Shown: positions 41,040 to 52,815, counted from the stretch's first letter. The stretch is 64,000 nucleotides of DNA from Bathynomus jamesi (GCA_023014485.1 JAJOZX010002364.1:148501-212500); one strand, 5' to 3'. Program-made: numbers and translations. Notes: a model not told the origin generated them from the letters alone.

Positions 41040-41965
41040 GATATGTTGTACGTGACTTTTGAAATTTAATTTTTCGTTTGAATTAATGTCAAGCACTTTC
41101 AGTCACCCTTGCAAAAATGGTGATATCAATTTTTATTTGATAATTTGTATTTATATATTTTGTTGTAATAATCATACAAGATGGCTCTGTCAAGCTCAGT
41201 AAAAGTTTATTGGAACACATCCACTTTACAAACATGCTTTAATTGCCTGTTATATTCATTTATCAGAAGGTCTAAATTATGAGAGGGGACTCGGTAGCTC
41301 AGTGGTTACAGTGAGGGACTCCGAGCGGTGTGGCACTGATTCGCTCCTGGCCGCCGGCATCGGGTGGAGTTGAGTCGGCCGCTTCCTGCTCTGGTTCAGG
41401 TGACCCTTAGGGCACACTCACCCCTACGTTGTAAGGAAATGAACTTCTTGGATGTTACCTTACCTAAATTATGATGGGAAGATAAGTGTGGTATCATCTG
41501 CTGATTGTACAGTTTAATGTGATTAAGAGATGAAAATCATTAACTTAAATAAAAAATAGCAACGGTCCAAAATTAGATCCTTGCGGGGCCCCACTATCCA
41601 TGACCGCCTTGTCGGATGCATTACTTTTTAATCTGCCGTATTGATGACGATTTAAACCAATTTTAATATTTCCTTTTATTCCGTACATGTGAAGTCTATG
41701 CAGTAAGATTTTATGCGAAAGTGTATATCAAATGCTTTTGACAAGTCGAAGAAGATCAAGGCAGTTTTTTTCGTTGTTTAGATTCTGATAGACATTTTCT
41801 AATAGCATGTTTATGGCATCTTCCATTGTATGCCCACCCGTAAACTCAAATTGTCTTTTAATTGAAATATCGCGTTTGTTTAAGAATTTAGTAATTTTAT
41901 TGTATACAACAATTTTTCAAATCCTTTAAAGTTGGCAATATGGAAAGGTGCGATAAATGGACGGA
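41040..41965 (-). pseudogene. LINE reverse transcriptase remnant interrupted by a SINE
   Basis: On the minus strand jockey/CR1-type RT pieces occur in order: QFEFTGGHTMEDAINMLL, a shifted LSKAFD region, a GAPQGS..GP region (41590-41570), ADDTTLIF at about 41500, then after the SINE (41283-41463) the continuation NLDLLINEYNRQLKHVCKW. At least three frameshifts are present. The palm motif YADD-like residues (ADD) are still legible. Confidence 0.7.
41283..41463 (+). repeat. tRNA-derived SINE with 11-bp target duplication
   Basis: The head has an A box (TAGCTCAGTGGTTACAG) and a B-box-like GATTCGCTCC. The body includes GTGGAGTTGAGTCGGCC and the tail is TTACCTTACC. The 11-bp duplication CTAAATTATGA flanks it (41272-41282 and 41464-41474), proving retroposition into the LINE remnant. 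Confidence 0.9.
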
Positions 41966-42016
41966 GTGTTTGGGTTATCTGACTTACATATAGGGTATAC
42001 TCTGCTTCCTTTAAAC

Positions 42017-42197
42017 CAGTGATGCACAAACCCTGGCCCGCGGGCCAAATGTGTCCCCCACGGATCTTTTCAATTCAATGAAAAAGTTAGAATATAAAAA
42101 TTACCCAATTTATGACTTAGATGGAAAGTAAGTAGGCTTAATACATTTAGTTATTTTCTTCGCTTGGCCCTCACATCAAAAAATTTGTGCACCACTG
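42017..42197. mobile_element. Short hAT MITE
   Basis: Ends CAGTGATGCACAAA and complement CAGTGGTGCACAAA, perfect 8-bp duplication CTTTAAAC (42009-42016, 42198-42205), 181 bp. The interior has GGCCCGCGGGCC, typical of this class of hAT MITE. Confidence 0.9.
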
Positions 42198-42205
42198 CTT
42201 TAAAC

Positions 42206-43058
42206 TGTCAAGAAATATAGCTACTGATTCAGTAATTAGTTTAGTGAGTGGGATTGCAATTTCACCCGATACTCATTTGTATATTTTTACTGGTATAGTG
42301 TTGATGTCAGAAACTTTATTTTTCTGATTTTTATTGCTAAAACGATATCGTTCGGTAAGACTGGATAAAAGAAAAATGAGTTCGAAGTGGTTTGTGGATC
42401 TATTGTTGGTAGCAAGTACCAGTATTTGGAAATTTATTTTCATAAATAGATATATTTTGATAATCATCTCCCGCCATCCGTTAGATGCTACTGCCATACA
42501 ACAATTTCAAACAGAAATTCTCTGTGAAAGGAATTTAAGGTATTTCCGGTAAAAGAGCCGCATTTTATAGAAATTAAATTAGATTTTATACAAATGAAGT
42601 TGCTGCAAATTGTAATTAGACAAGCCCAAAGGTGTGATGGAGTAATGTGGGCATCCCACGTATAGTTTTTGTTCGGCTAAAGCTTATTTCTTTGCAGCTA
42701 CAGCTAGCGGTTAATAAAGGTACAAATTCTATAGTTGGCAAGGGCTCCCCGGCCACTTTCGCGACGCCCACAAGCCTGTAAAGGGATTTTATTTTGTATA
42801 CTTACATAAATGCCTTTATGCCCCTAAATATAAAGTAGTTAAAAATTCAAGTATTGAGTGAATTATGAAAAATATATAAATTTATTATGCATCAATTCAT
42901 CAATAATAAAAGCATTCGAATGATTAAGAATTAACTACAAAATTGACATCTAATTGCTCCAAATTCAGCAATTATAAAAAAATTATGGTCACAACGGCAA
43001 ACCCTGAAACAATCATGTGATAAGAAATTTAATATTTTTATAGAAATGAAATGCATTT

Positions 43059-43097
<39 letters not shown>

Positions 43098-43350
43098 TTT
43101 GTGGCATTCCTGCTAGCCGGTTTGAAGAAAAATTACTGGTACCACTGATTGCCATAGTTGGGATCCACCAGACCACGCCTACCATTCGGCCCATGTGTAT
43201 CTCTACTTTTGGAACAGAATGTACATCCGTTTACATAAAGGTTTATAAGAGAAAAGAAATGCAGATAAGTGAATTAAGGTCAAACAACTTAGACTACAAA
43301 TTCTCAGGCGGATTATTTTTCTGTAATGCTTAGAATGATTTTGTTAGGGA
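42206..43350. other. Noncoding DNA
   Basis: No gene, RNA or transposon end was recognised, apart from a (TA)n plus T-run at 43062-43100. Confidence 0.4.
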
Positions 43351-43351
43351 A

Positions 43352-43447
43352 GATAACATCCAAGAAGCTCATTTCTCCACAATGTGGAGGTGATCACTCG
43401 AGCTAGAGCAGGAACAGAGTAAGCGACCAACTCAGTCCCACCCGATG
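43352..43447 (-). repeat. Partial tRNA-derived SINE
   Basis: On the minus strand it matches the body and tail of the SINE at 41283 (ACATCCAAGAAG, CATTTC, AGAGCAGGAA and CCACCC blocks on the plus strand). The tRNA head is missing. Confidence 0.65.
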
Positions 43448-43559
43448 AAAGCTGCTGGAAGCGAGCCAGCGCCACATCGCTTGGAGTGCTCCGCAGTAAC
43501 CACTGAGGAACTACCGGGCGCTCTTGATTTGGTTAAACATTCGATAAAGCATATCCAGA

Positions 43560-44590
43560 ACTCTCAACAAACAGCTTCTAAGAGGTTAGGTGTGCTGTAT
43601 CGGCTCCGCAGTTTCTTCACCCCGCTCAGTTGCTGTCTCTGTACAGGGGTCTTTTCCGCCCCTGTATGGAGTACGTTTCTCAAGTGTGGGGCTCAACCCA
43701 CACAGCTCTATTTGACCGAGTGGAATGAAAGGTTTTTCATCTCATCAATTCCCCGCCTTTTACCGACTGTCTTCAATCCCTCTCTCTCTTCACCGCATTG
43801 TTGCTTCACTATCTCTTTACTGCCACTATTATAACAGACACTGACTATCTCTTTACTGCCACTATTATAACAGACACTGACTATCTCTTACTGCCACTAT
43901 ATACAGACACTGACTATCTCTTTACTGCCACTATTATAACAGACACTGACTATCTCTTTACTGCCACTATTATAACAGACACTGACTATCTCTTACTGCC
44001 ACTATTATAACAGACACTGACTATCTCTTTACTGCCACTATTATAACAGACACTGACTATCTCTTTACTGCCACTATTATAACAGACACTGACTATCTCT
44101 TTACTGCCACTATTATAACAGACACTGACTATCTCTTTACTGCCACTATTATAACAGACACTGACTATCTCGTTACTACTGCCACTATTATAACAGACAC
44201 TGACTATCTCTTTACTGCCACTATTATAAACAGACACTGACTATCTCTTTACTGCCACTATTATAACAGACACTGACTATCTCTTTACTGCCACTATTAT
44301 AACAGACACTGCTCTTCTGAACTGTCTAACTGCATGCCTCCTCCTTTAAGGAGAGCTTGTAGTACCAGACTTCATTGGTATTCTTAGTATTTAATCAACC
44401 GGTCAACTCTGGAACATCTCTCAATTCATCTTTTCCCCTGTGTATGATCTCCAATCTTTCAAACGTACAGTGTCCAGGCATCTCAAAAACTCTGGATCTT
44501 GATTTCGACTCTCTACTTCTCCTTCTATGGGGAGAGGAGGCATTTTTGCTGGTGTTCGCTCTTGGCCCCTCCTTCCTGCACAAAATAAAT
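43560..44590 (+). pseudogene. LINE ORF2 C-terminus split by a minisatellite
   Basis: The left part reads KRLGVLYRLRSFFTPLSCCL, then in neighbouring frames the usual RPCMEY..HVWG and DRVESKAF stretches, and SLSLHRIVASL up to 43810. The right part, after the minisatellite, has LQSFKRTVSRHLKN-like coding (44450-44490), the conserved end of the same LINE family. A (CT)n tail follows at 44603. The RT active site is not included: this is a 5'-truncated copy. Confidence 0.7.
43805..44312. repeat. 36-bp minisatellite, about 14 units
   Basis: The unit CACTGACTATCTCTTTACTG + CCACTATTATAACAGA repeats with only small indels (one unit lacks a T, one has TACTAC, one has ATATACAGA). As 36 is divisible by three, the frame is kept between perfect units, giving TDTDYLFTATII. 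It begins inside the LINE C-terminal region (SLFTATI-like coding). Confidence 0.95.
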
Positions 44591-44599
44591 CGGACCAGG

Positions 44600-44602
<3 letters not shown>

Positions 44603-44660
<58 letters not shown>
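44603..44660. repeat. (CT)n microsatellite
   Basis: A pure CT tract follows the LINE fragment. Confidence 0.95.
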
Positions 44661-44663
<3 letters not shown>

Positions 44664-45029
44664 CAGGGGGTATAAAGGTTATGCACGTTCGTTCCTTCTG
44701 GGTGTTGTAAACTTTATACTTGGGGTGTGACAGCCCTCCGGTCCCGAGTCGTGGGATTCTAGAGAAATTGGCTGCCAATTCCTTTAGGTTCTCTCTCTTT
44801 CGGGAGGGCAGGTGAAGTCTGTTGTACAAACCTGTCCCGTGGGTTAGTAGGACCCCTTCCCATCCCTACTCTGTCCTTTTAGCTTAGGTTAAGGATGCTC
44901 TCCTCTGACTGCAAAAAAAAAAAAAGAACTTTTAGTATTAAGTCTTTTTCTCTACTCTTACTATTAGGACCCTACTGCTGCCTCATGCGTGGGAAGAGAG
45001 GCTTTGGAACCTCTATAAATAACACCATT

Positions 45030-45610
45030 TCACTTTAGTTGTAGGTAAATAATTAGAGAGGATAATAGCGGGTAGGATTGTTGACCATTTGGAATCCTAC
45101 AAGCTACTTGGGGACTCCAACATGGGTTTAGACGGCATAGGGCGTGTCTCACCAATTTGCTCGAGTTTTTCCACGCCATGTTGAGTGAGTATGATAGGAG
45201 TAGGGCGATTGATGAGAAAGCCTTTGACAATGTACCTCACCGCCGGCTAATGGCCAAAGGGTGCGCGCTGGGTATTGGTGGGGAAGTAGGTAGGTGGATT
45301 GAAAACCAGCTGAAGAATGCCACAAAGTTAATCCCTTCCGTCAGGCATATGGGCTACAATCAACGCTTACGTGACGCGGGTTCAAATATGTCGATTTTAG
45401 AAGCATGTTTAGTTTAAATGATTACCCAACTCGCAACAATGGTTGGAAGTTGGATTTGAAACGGTTTAGGACTAGTGTGTGTGGGAATTACTTTACGCAT
45501 AAGATCTGTGACACGTGGAACAGTTTACCTTCAGAAGTCGTGAACAGTTCCTCTGTGGATCATTTCAAGAAAAGGTTAGACCAAATCTTACACACTATTT
45601 GAGTGTGTAG
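45030..45610 (+). pseudogene. CR1-like LINE 3' end with internal RT deletion
   Basis: RT pieces (LEFFHAMLSEYDRSRAID, then KAFDNVPHRRLMAK) run directly into the C-terminal ATKLIPSVRHMGYNQRLRD block. This skips the GVPQGS and FADD segments that the neighbouring copy retains. The frame then shifts to FSLNDYPTRNNGWKLDLKRF, NYFTHKICDTWNSLPSEVVN and ends at 45602. The tail GAGTGTGTAGAAAATTTTCT and a (CT)n microsatellite follow. Confidence 0.8.
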
Positions 45611-45676
45611 AAAATTTTCTCTGGCACCCGTTGCCATTGGTACCTCCTCGGTATGGGCCGCAAGGCCTTTTGAGGT

Positions 45677-45680
<4 letters not shown>

Positions 45681-45719
<39 letters not shown>
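45681..45719. repeat. (CT)n microsatellite
   Basis: A CT tract marks the boundary between two LINE copies. Confidence 0.95.
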
Positions 45720-45723
<4 letters not shown>

Positions 45724-47256
45724 GGTCACCCTTGCTTCAACGCAACCCCTAAGTGGTTCAGTCGGGACATCCCTTCGGCTATCCGAAACAGGAAAGCTGC
45801 GTATAGGAGGGCGAAGGCCAATCGTTCCCACGGGAACATTGAGGCGTATGTCCGCCTGTGCAGGGAAGTCAAGGCGAAGGTTAGGCTGGCCAAACGTAAC
45901 GAAGAACTCTGGGTGGCAAGCCTCTGCAAGGCGAACTCTAAGGAATTCTTCAGTTATGTTACTAGTAGAAAGCCCATTAGAAGCATGATAAGCCCGTTAA
46001 AGAACCCCAGAGGCGCGCTGCGGATCTCCGACGCGGACATCGCTAATGTGCTGAATGAGTACTTTGTGGGAGTGTTCACCAGGGAGGACACCCGTCTCAT
46101 CCCCGAGCCAGGCGTCAGGCACGACGGTGCTCGCCTGGATAGTGTTCGGGTTACCGCGACAGACGTTGCCGATAGAATAGACAAACTGAACGCGTTTAAG
46201 GCTCCTTGGCCGGACCAGTTCCTCTCCAGAGTCTTGCGGGAAGTGCACGACCAGGTGGCTCCCCACCTGGCTATAGTCTTTAACAAATCGTTGGAGACGG
46301 GCTAGGTGACTGGTGACTGGAGGGAAGCCAACGTGACCCCTATCTTTAAGAAAGGAAATCACGAAAGTCCAGGGAACTATCGTCCCATTAGTCTCACTTC
46401 GGTCGTAGGTAAATTAATTATTAAAGGGGATAATAGCGGATAGGATCGTTGACCATTTGGATTCCTACAAGTTGCTTGGGGGCTCCCAACATGGTTTAGG
46501 CAGCATAGGTCGTGTCTCACCAACCTGCTCGAGTTTTTCCACGTCATGTGGAGTGAGTACGATAAGAGTACGGCGATTGATATACGTACTTTAACTCGAC
46601 TTTCAGAAAGCCTTTGATAAGGTACCTCACCGACGGCTAATGGCTAAAGTCCGCGCGCTGGGTATCGATGGGGAAGTAGGTAGCTGGATTGAAAACTGGC
46701 TGAAGAATAGGCGGCAGAGGGTTATAATTAAATGGGCTACCTCGGGTTGGGCCTCGATCAGTAGCGGGGTTCCTCAGGGTTCCATTTTGGGGCCACTGTT
46801 TATCATTTACATAAATGATATCGACGCTGGCATCGTCAGTAGGATCGCCAAATTCGCTGATGACACCAAGCTTGGGGCCAATGTTGGGACGCCCAAAGCC
46901 ATCGTGCAACTGCGTGCAGACCTACGTATGATAGGAGAGTGGTCCGAAAAATGGCAAATGCCGTTTAACTTGGCTTGGGTGTGCTAATTAGCAGCGACCT
47001 TAAGTTTACCAAACAGTTCGTAGAGGTGGAAAAGAAAGCCCAGAAGCTGTTGGGTTATATCAGGAGGCAATTTCGATTTTGGAACAAGGAGATTGTGCTC
47101 TCTCTGTACAACTCCCTGGTTCGGCCGCACCTGGAGTACGCTGTGCAGTTCTGGTCGCCCACCCTCAGAAAAGATATTGACAGGCTGAAGCGAGTCTAGG
47201 CGAGGGCCACAAAGTTAATCCCTTCTGTTAGGCATATGGGCTACAGTCGATGTTTA
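45720..47256 (+). pseudogene. CR1-like LINE ORF2 (second copy), 5'-truncated
   Basis: It starts within the linker between endonuclease and RT (WFSRDIPSAIRNRKAAYRRAKAN) and runs open to 46305. It carries FFSYVTSRKPIRSMISPL and VADRIDKLNAFKAPWPDQFL. Shifted frames then cover NVTPIFKKGN and YRPISLTSVVGK. The frame at 46640-46987 holds SGVPQGSILGPLFIIYINDI and the catalytic FADDTKLG. A last frame, 46975-47199, has LGVLIS-like LVRPHLEYAVQFWSPTLRKD, and the copy breaks off after SVRHMGYSR into the next transposon. It has several frameshifts and stops and is inactive. Confidence 0.85.
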
Positions 47257-47257
47257 C

Positions 47258-47910
47258 CCAATTTTATTTTTGTGGGATTAATTGAATTTATATGTGATTC
47301 ATTGACATTTTTTTTCTTTTCGAGGTATTAGAGTTGTGTGAACAATGGCAGACCAGTCAACTTACACTCTGGAGGAAAGGATAGTGATGAGCAAATTGGC
47401 TCATGAAAGGTCACATACTGGCAAAACGATGCATAATTTCCAGAATGATTTCAACACAAGATTCAATAAGGTTGCACCACCAAACGGTATTACGCTGGGA
47501 GAAAAAGCCGTTTGAAACTGGCTCTATCAAGGACAGACCACGGTCGGGAAGACCAATAACGCGAGCAGAACAATGTGAAGGTGTGATTGCATCGGTGGCT
47601 CGTTCACCGAAAAAAATTACTTCGGAAACGATCACAAGAACTGGAACACCATCCACCGTACGTGATGACATGGGGTGCAGTGTCTGCCAGGAATTTGTTC
47701 GGTCCATATTTTTTTGAGGGTCCTGTCAATCAAACTACCTACCTCAACATGTTACGGGACTAATTTGTGCCTGAGCTCGAACGTTTAAGGCTGCTTGGTT
47801 TCTTAAATTACACCTACCACATATAAATACAATTAATCACACAAAAATAAAATTGGTATTACAGTATGTACATTTTGTAGTGGGTGACGGCACTTTTTGA
47901 ATACCCTGTA
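47258..47910 (+). mobile_element. Mariner-like deletion derivative
   Basis: Inverted blocks of about 38 bases (CCAATTTTATTTTTGTG at 47258 and its complement up to 47856) enclose a transposase N-terminus. Outside the right block lies a terminal-like CACTTTTTGAATACCCTG (to 47908), flanked by TA. The matching left terminus is missing, so the element is left-truncated into the LINE. Confidence 0.65.
47345..47800 (+). pseudogene. Mariner-like transposase N-terminal remnant
   Basis: ATG 47345 opens an HTH region that shifts frame near 47410. The next frame has KPFETGSIKDRPRSGRP, the conserved linker of paired-type HTH transposases, and SPKKITSETI...PSTVRDDM. A jump from there to FEGPVNQTTYLNML-like coding near 47715 shows that the catalytic core was deleted. 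Confidence 0.65.
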
Positions 47911-47919
47911 CTGCATAAG

Positions 47920-49090
47920 TTAAAATTTAGTAAATCGCCAGGTCCAGACCTTTTTTACCCAAAGCATCTAAAAGAGTTAAAGAATGAAGTAGTAGATCCT
48001 TTAGTTCAAATTTTTAATCACTCTTTATCGCAGGGGGTTGTTCGTTTAGATTTTAAACCAGCTAATGTAACTCCAGTTTTTAAAAATGGGGATAAGCAAC
48101 AAGTAGAGCATTATGGGCTCATTAACCTCATTTCTCTTATAGGAAAGTTTTTAGAATCAGTTATTCGAGATCGTATAGTGGGACATCTTGTGTTTCGAAG
48201 AAATAAATCTTATTTAGCAAGTTTGTTAGACTTCTTTCATGACGTCATCGGTAGCTATGATTAAAGTAGAGCGATAGATATAATATGCTCAGATTTTCAA
48301 AAGGGGTTTGACAAAGGTCTGCATAAAAGAATTAACTTGACCCTTCAATAAGGGTTCAAGTCGTTAATAGAATTGATGAATAATCAATTAGCTGATAGAG
48401 AAAAATGGGTAGTAATTAAGGGGAATAGTCAGGGTGAGCTAATGTAATCAGCGTTGTTCCGGAAGGGTCCGTTTTGGGACCAGTATTTTTCATAATACAA
48501 TATATGTTAACGTCTTGATATCAATTTTGAGAGTAAAATTTCTAAATTAGTTTACTACGGGGAGAGAGTTTGCAGCGTGATCTTAATGAAGTAGAGTGAG
48601 TTAATAAGTGGCCAATGAAATTTAACATAAGATAAATGTAAAATCATGCATATAGCTTATCACAACAATAAATGTAACTACATTATGGGAAATAGTGTGT
48701 TAAATAAACTCCGAGGAAAAAGATTTGGGTGTCCTTGTTAGTGAGGATCTAAAGTTCTCAAAACAATGTTGTCGCGAACAGTAAAGCTAATAGAGTACAG
48801 TATTGGGTTTTATTTCTCGTAATTTTGAATACAAATCTAAAGATATTGTATTGTATAAATCATATTCAGGGGAGCTACTTAGCTAGATTAAAATTTTAGT
48901 TTTAAACAGTGTACAGTGTATCTGATTTCGTAAAACAAGAAAAACTACGCATATGTACACTGTCGGGGAAATTCTTAAATTAGGGGGTGCTGGCCAGCTA
49001 GAGGTGCCTCAGGATCAGTGCTCCCTTATCTAAGTAATCCAGTGCGAAAGATGGCACTGTAATTAATTAATTTGTAAGTGAAGTATCTGA
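47920..49090 (+). pseudogene. CR1-like LINE RT, decayed
   Basis: Begins with SPGPDLFYPKHLKELKNEV and PANVTPVFKNGDKQQVEHYG..LISLIGKFLESVIRD (RT fingers; 47930-48180), then IDIICSDFQKGFDKGLH (the palm KAFD region mutated to KGFD). Legible but broken coding continues to about 48900. Many stops are present. The 3' tail lies at about 48960-49090. Confidence 0.7.
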
Positions 49091-49099
49091 GCACTTAAT

Positions 49100-49500
49100 A
49101 AATAAAATAAATAGATAAATGAAATAATATATCCTTAAAAATAGGCATAGTGTAGATTAGATTAAGTAGTCAAGCTATCCTTTATTTTCTACTATCCTCT
49201 AAGCCTAAGGCATAACTAGGTACACGCGTTGAGTGTACGCATGGTGCTATTCTTTTCATTATACTTTTTCCTACTTTCCTATAAGTCTTCTTTCACAACG
49301 GTTTTCTGTCAGCAGTGGCTGGCGGAGGAGGGAAAGCTTTCTCATTCTTTAATTTACTATTACTACTATTTTTATGTGGAAGATTTATACGTCTATAAGT
49401 GTAAGCATAGTACTGTATACGTTTTCAGTTGTCTTTATTTTCATTTGCTGTTTTATATTTTGTCCTACTTTCTTGGGCTTGCCTACAGTGGACATTAGGC

Positions 49501-49551
<51 letters not shown>

Positions 49552-49744
49552 ATATACTGTATGCATGTGTATATAATTATTAAGAACATATATAGCTGGT
49601 CAGTCATTGTTATAACTCATGCAATAGTGTTTCATTTGGCAAAATCAATGAATTTGTAATGGTGCTCGCATAGTAATTACTCAGGGACACGATAGCGACT
49701 AAAAGTCTTTCTATAATTACAGTTCAGTATGAACCGAATGACAC

Positions 49745-49777
<33 letters not shown>

Positions 49778-50125
49778 ACACAGAGGTATTTCGGCGTTAT
49801 AAGGCCGTCAAGTGCAGCCCTCGTATTTGAAATTTTATTTCAACCTTATTTTACACTTCTCCAAGTCATAAGTACCTTTTTCTGTTGTTTTTTTTTAAGT
49901 TGTCGCATTTTGTAATAATTGAAAGTGAGGAAAAGTGGATAAATTATGAAAGTTATTTACGTTCAAAATGCATCCGCGTGACAACGACGAAGAACGTAAA
50001 TAGTTATAAAAATTTCATGACGCGTTTCCTTGGAAAAATGGAAACAACATTTAATAATTCTAATAACGATCTCTATTTTTAATTTCGGCTAAATCTGAGT
50101 ACAAACTCTCCTATATATATATATC
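49100..50125. other. Noncoding DNA with (CT)n and (CA)n
   Basis: Simple repeats at 49506-49550 (CT) and 49747-49778 (CA). No gene was recognised. Confidence 0.5.
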
Positions 50126-50130
50126 TTTGC

Positions 50131-50680
50131 AGTTGAATGTATATAATGTTACGGCATGCGGGAGGTGTCCCCTTGGGGCATTGGTTTCTGCGAGTATGTA
50201 GAAGAATTACGGCATTTGGAAGAGTGAGGGCCATGGTGTAATGGTATCGCGTCTGACCGGCAATCGGAAGATCCCGGGTTCGATTCCCAGGTGGTTACCT
50301 CATTTTTTCATTTGTTCCGTTTTCTCTCTCTCGTCTTGCGCGGAATATCTCCTATACAAGCGTCGTTCTTTACGTTATTTATACTGCGTGTTCTGTGCAG
50401 TTGAATGTATATAATGTTACGGCATGCGGGAGGTGCCCCCTTGGGGCATTGGTTTCTGCGAGTATGTAGAAGAATTACGGCATTTGGAAGAGTGAGGGCC
50501 ATGGTGTAATGGTATCGCGTCTGACCGGCAATCGGAAGATCCCGGGTTCGATTCCCAGGTGGTTACCTCATTTTTCATTTGTTCCGTTTTCTCTCTCTCG
50601 TCTTGCGCGGAATATCTCCTATACAAGCGTCGTTCTTTACGTTATTTATACTGCGTGTTCTTTGCAGTTGAATGTATATA
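50131..50680 (+). repeat. 268-bp tandem duplication carrying tRNA-like heads
   Basis: The unit start AGTTGAATGTATATAATG occurs at 50131, 50399 and (cut short) 50666. Each full unit holds a tRNA-like block (50230 and 50498) with A box TGGTGTAATGGTATCGC, a foldable anticodon arm (TCTGA-CCGGCAA-TCGGA) and a perfect B box GGTTCGATTCC. The acceptor stem does not pair and U33 is C. They look like tRNA-Arg-derived SINE heads or pseudogenes, not functional tRNAs. Confidence 0.75.
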
Positions 50681-50800
50681 TATATGTGTGTATATATATA
50701 ATATATATATGTGTGTATATATATATATGTGTGTGTGTATATATATATATATATAATGTGTATATATATGTATATAACATATATATATATAGTTATAATG
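50681..50800. repeat. (TA)n/(TG)n microsatellite
   Basis: Mixed TATG and TA runs. Reading frames across it are artefacts. Confidence 0.95.
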
Positions 50801-50869
50801 TTATAATGTTTCAGACCAACAAAGACCCTAGGATCCACTCATGGCTGGTCTACCTAACTGTGTTCGTGT

Positions 50870-50935
50870 ATTGTGTATGTCCTCCGTGGTGGCGGAGGGG
50901 ACCTACAATTTTACGTGGGTTCCGAACCACAAGAA
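50870..50935 (-). repeat. Core and tail of the 5S-derived SINE
   Basis: The plus strand GACCTACAATTTTACGTGGG..TTCCGAACCACAAG is the complement of the shared SINE core, followed by the CCTCCGT tail phrase. The 5S head is absent. Confidence 0.6.
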
Positions 50936-51000
50936 CATAAGAAATTTATGTAAAAACTGCCGGTAAATTGGCAACAACCAATTTTTACGAAACTAAATAA

Positions 51001-51470
51001 TTATCAATTTAAAACTAATTAATTATCGATTTAAAATTAAAGATAGAATCTCTGATCCAGAGGATCAAGTCATAATAGACTACTATCCACAAATATGTTA
51101 CACTCTATATCTATTTATAAGGGACATGCAATATATCGGATCCAAAGAATCCAGTCAATTTCATTACGGTATCCATCAAGTCACGGTCCATATCGATTGC
51201 GGACCAAGTCAAAATTTACAACCATATACATTATCAATTTAAAAATAATTAATTATCGATTTAAAACTAAAGATAGAATCTCTCGATCCAGAGGATCAAG
51301 TCATAATAGACTACTATCCACAAATATGTTACACTCTATATCTATTATATAACGGACATGCAAATATATCAGATCCAAAGAATCCAGTCAATTTCATTAC
51401 GGTATCCATCAAGTCACGGTTCATATCGATTGCGGACCAAGTCAAATTTACAACCATATACATTACAATA
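51001..51470. repeat. 230-bp tandem duplication
   Basis: TTATCAATTTAAAA.TAATTA begins at 51001 and 51231; the two units share GATCCAGAGGATCAAGTC and GACTACTATCCACAAATATG with few changes. No coding was seen. Confidence 0.85.
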
Positions 51471-51639
51471 TATACACATACGAGGAAAAGTGTAGGTGTG
51501 GCTGTAAAGACTGTACAGTAATGTAGAAATGTGTGTGCACCCATTATGGGTCTCCCATTTAAAGGTGTTTGTGGGGCAAGTGAAGATCATGAGTTTTTCA
51601 ATACCTCACAGTACTATGGGGGGGCACCGCTCGGCAGAG

Positions 51640-52135
51640 GAATCTCTTTAAATGGGGTGTGTAAGGACAGAGAGTATCCCTAACCCAAGACGCTGCCTCC
51701 CTATATCCCACAACACTTGTGTTGAGCTGTGGGATCTATCCCCACAAAGCCTTAATTTTACTACCTTAAACTATACCCTTTCTATCAACATGCGCGTCCA
51801 ATCGATTCTTAAACATGTTTATAGACGTGCTACTAATTACTTCTACCGGCAAACTATTCCAGCTATTTACTATTCTATGCGTAAAAAAGTTTTTCGCAAC
51901 TGCTGTCTCGAACCTTCTACTTGTCAACTTACACCCGTTATTTCTAGTCCTATTATATTGAGATATTTCGAAAAAGCTATCTCTATCTACGTTATCGAAC
52001 CCATTCATAATTTTGAAAACCTGGATTAGATCTGACGTTAAGGCAGCGAGTCTTTTGCTTATATTGAGGTTTTAAATGTAGTAGGGCTAGGCTGCTTTAA
52101 ACCCTAGATCCATGTCCCAAAGCTGGATCCTGTCT
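51640..52135 (-). pseudogene. LINE ORF2 C-terminal fragment
   Basis: The minus strand is open at 51766-52008: MNGFDNVDRDSFFEISQYNR, then NFFTHRIVNSWNSLPVEVIS, the conserved C-terminus of CR1-type LINEs. Preceding residues (DSLPLTSDLIQVFKI) lie in a neighbouring frame. The RT core is absent. Confidence 0.75.
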
Positions 52136-52139
52136 GCTT

Positions 52140-52320
52140 TGCAAATAGCTGGTGAGGGAAGCTATATTTATGGGACCTCTTTGCGAGTGACCCGTTGCCC
52201 ACGTCGGGCTAGCATCATGAAAAAGAAAAACTATGGTATTTGTCATTTACCATTACTAATTCGGACTATAGTGGATTAATTATCCAGAAGAGTTCCTTGT
52301 TCCATGCACGGTCTCTGTGT

Positions 52321-52400
<80 letters not shown>

Positions 52401-52815
52401 CTGCTCAGTGTGACAGTTACACATGTTTCGTTTGAAGTCCGAATAAAAGTGATATTACAATAAAAATCCTGCAGTTACTCCTTTTTAAGTAGTGCCAATT
52501 TTTTATTGAATATTCAGTGAAAGTCGTCTGCCTATTTAAGTGGTGAAATAGCGGCGTTTGTTGAAATAAAGCAAATAAAATTAAAGCAACTTAATCTATA
52601 CAACGTTTTTTCCGAACGTTTTCTCTCTTTGGAAATCTAACTGCCCATCGAAAGGCAATATCCCTCAGTTATCCCCCGCGGTACACTCCAGGGCATCAAT
52701 CAGTGAGACTCTACAGCGTGCCACATCCCCCATCCCCCACCCCACGGAAAAACTTTCCCTCCCTCATTTTTAAGGTCAAATCAAATACCTCACTTAATAA
52801 ATTAGCATTTTGAGT
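52140..52815. other. Noncoding DNA with (TA)n
   Basis: A (TA)n tract at 52323-52398. The segment from about 52600 may be the 5' untranslated region of the LINE that follows, but nothing proves it. Confidence 0.4.

Noticed and set aside
43805..44312. CRISPR-like array of regular repeats
   Set aside because: Units are contiguous 36-bp minisatellite copies without variable spacers, in a eukaryotic context and derived from the LINE.
44395..44829. Arg-Glu repeat protein on the minus strand
   Set aside because: The frame is a by-product of the (CT)n microsatellite.
50226..50570. Two functional tRNA genes
   Set aside because: The acceptor stems do not pair and position 33 is C; the heads lie in a tandemly duplicated SINE-like unit.
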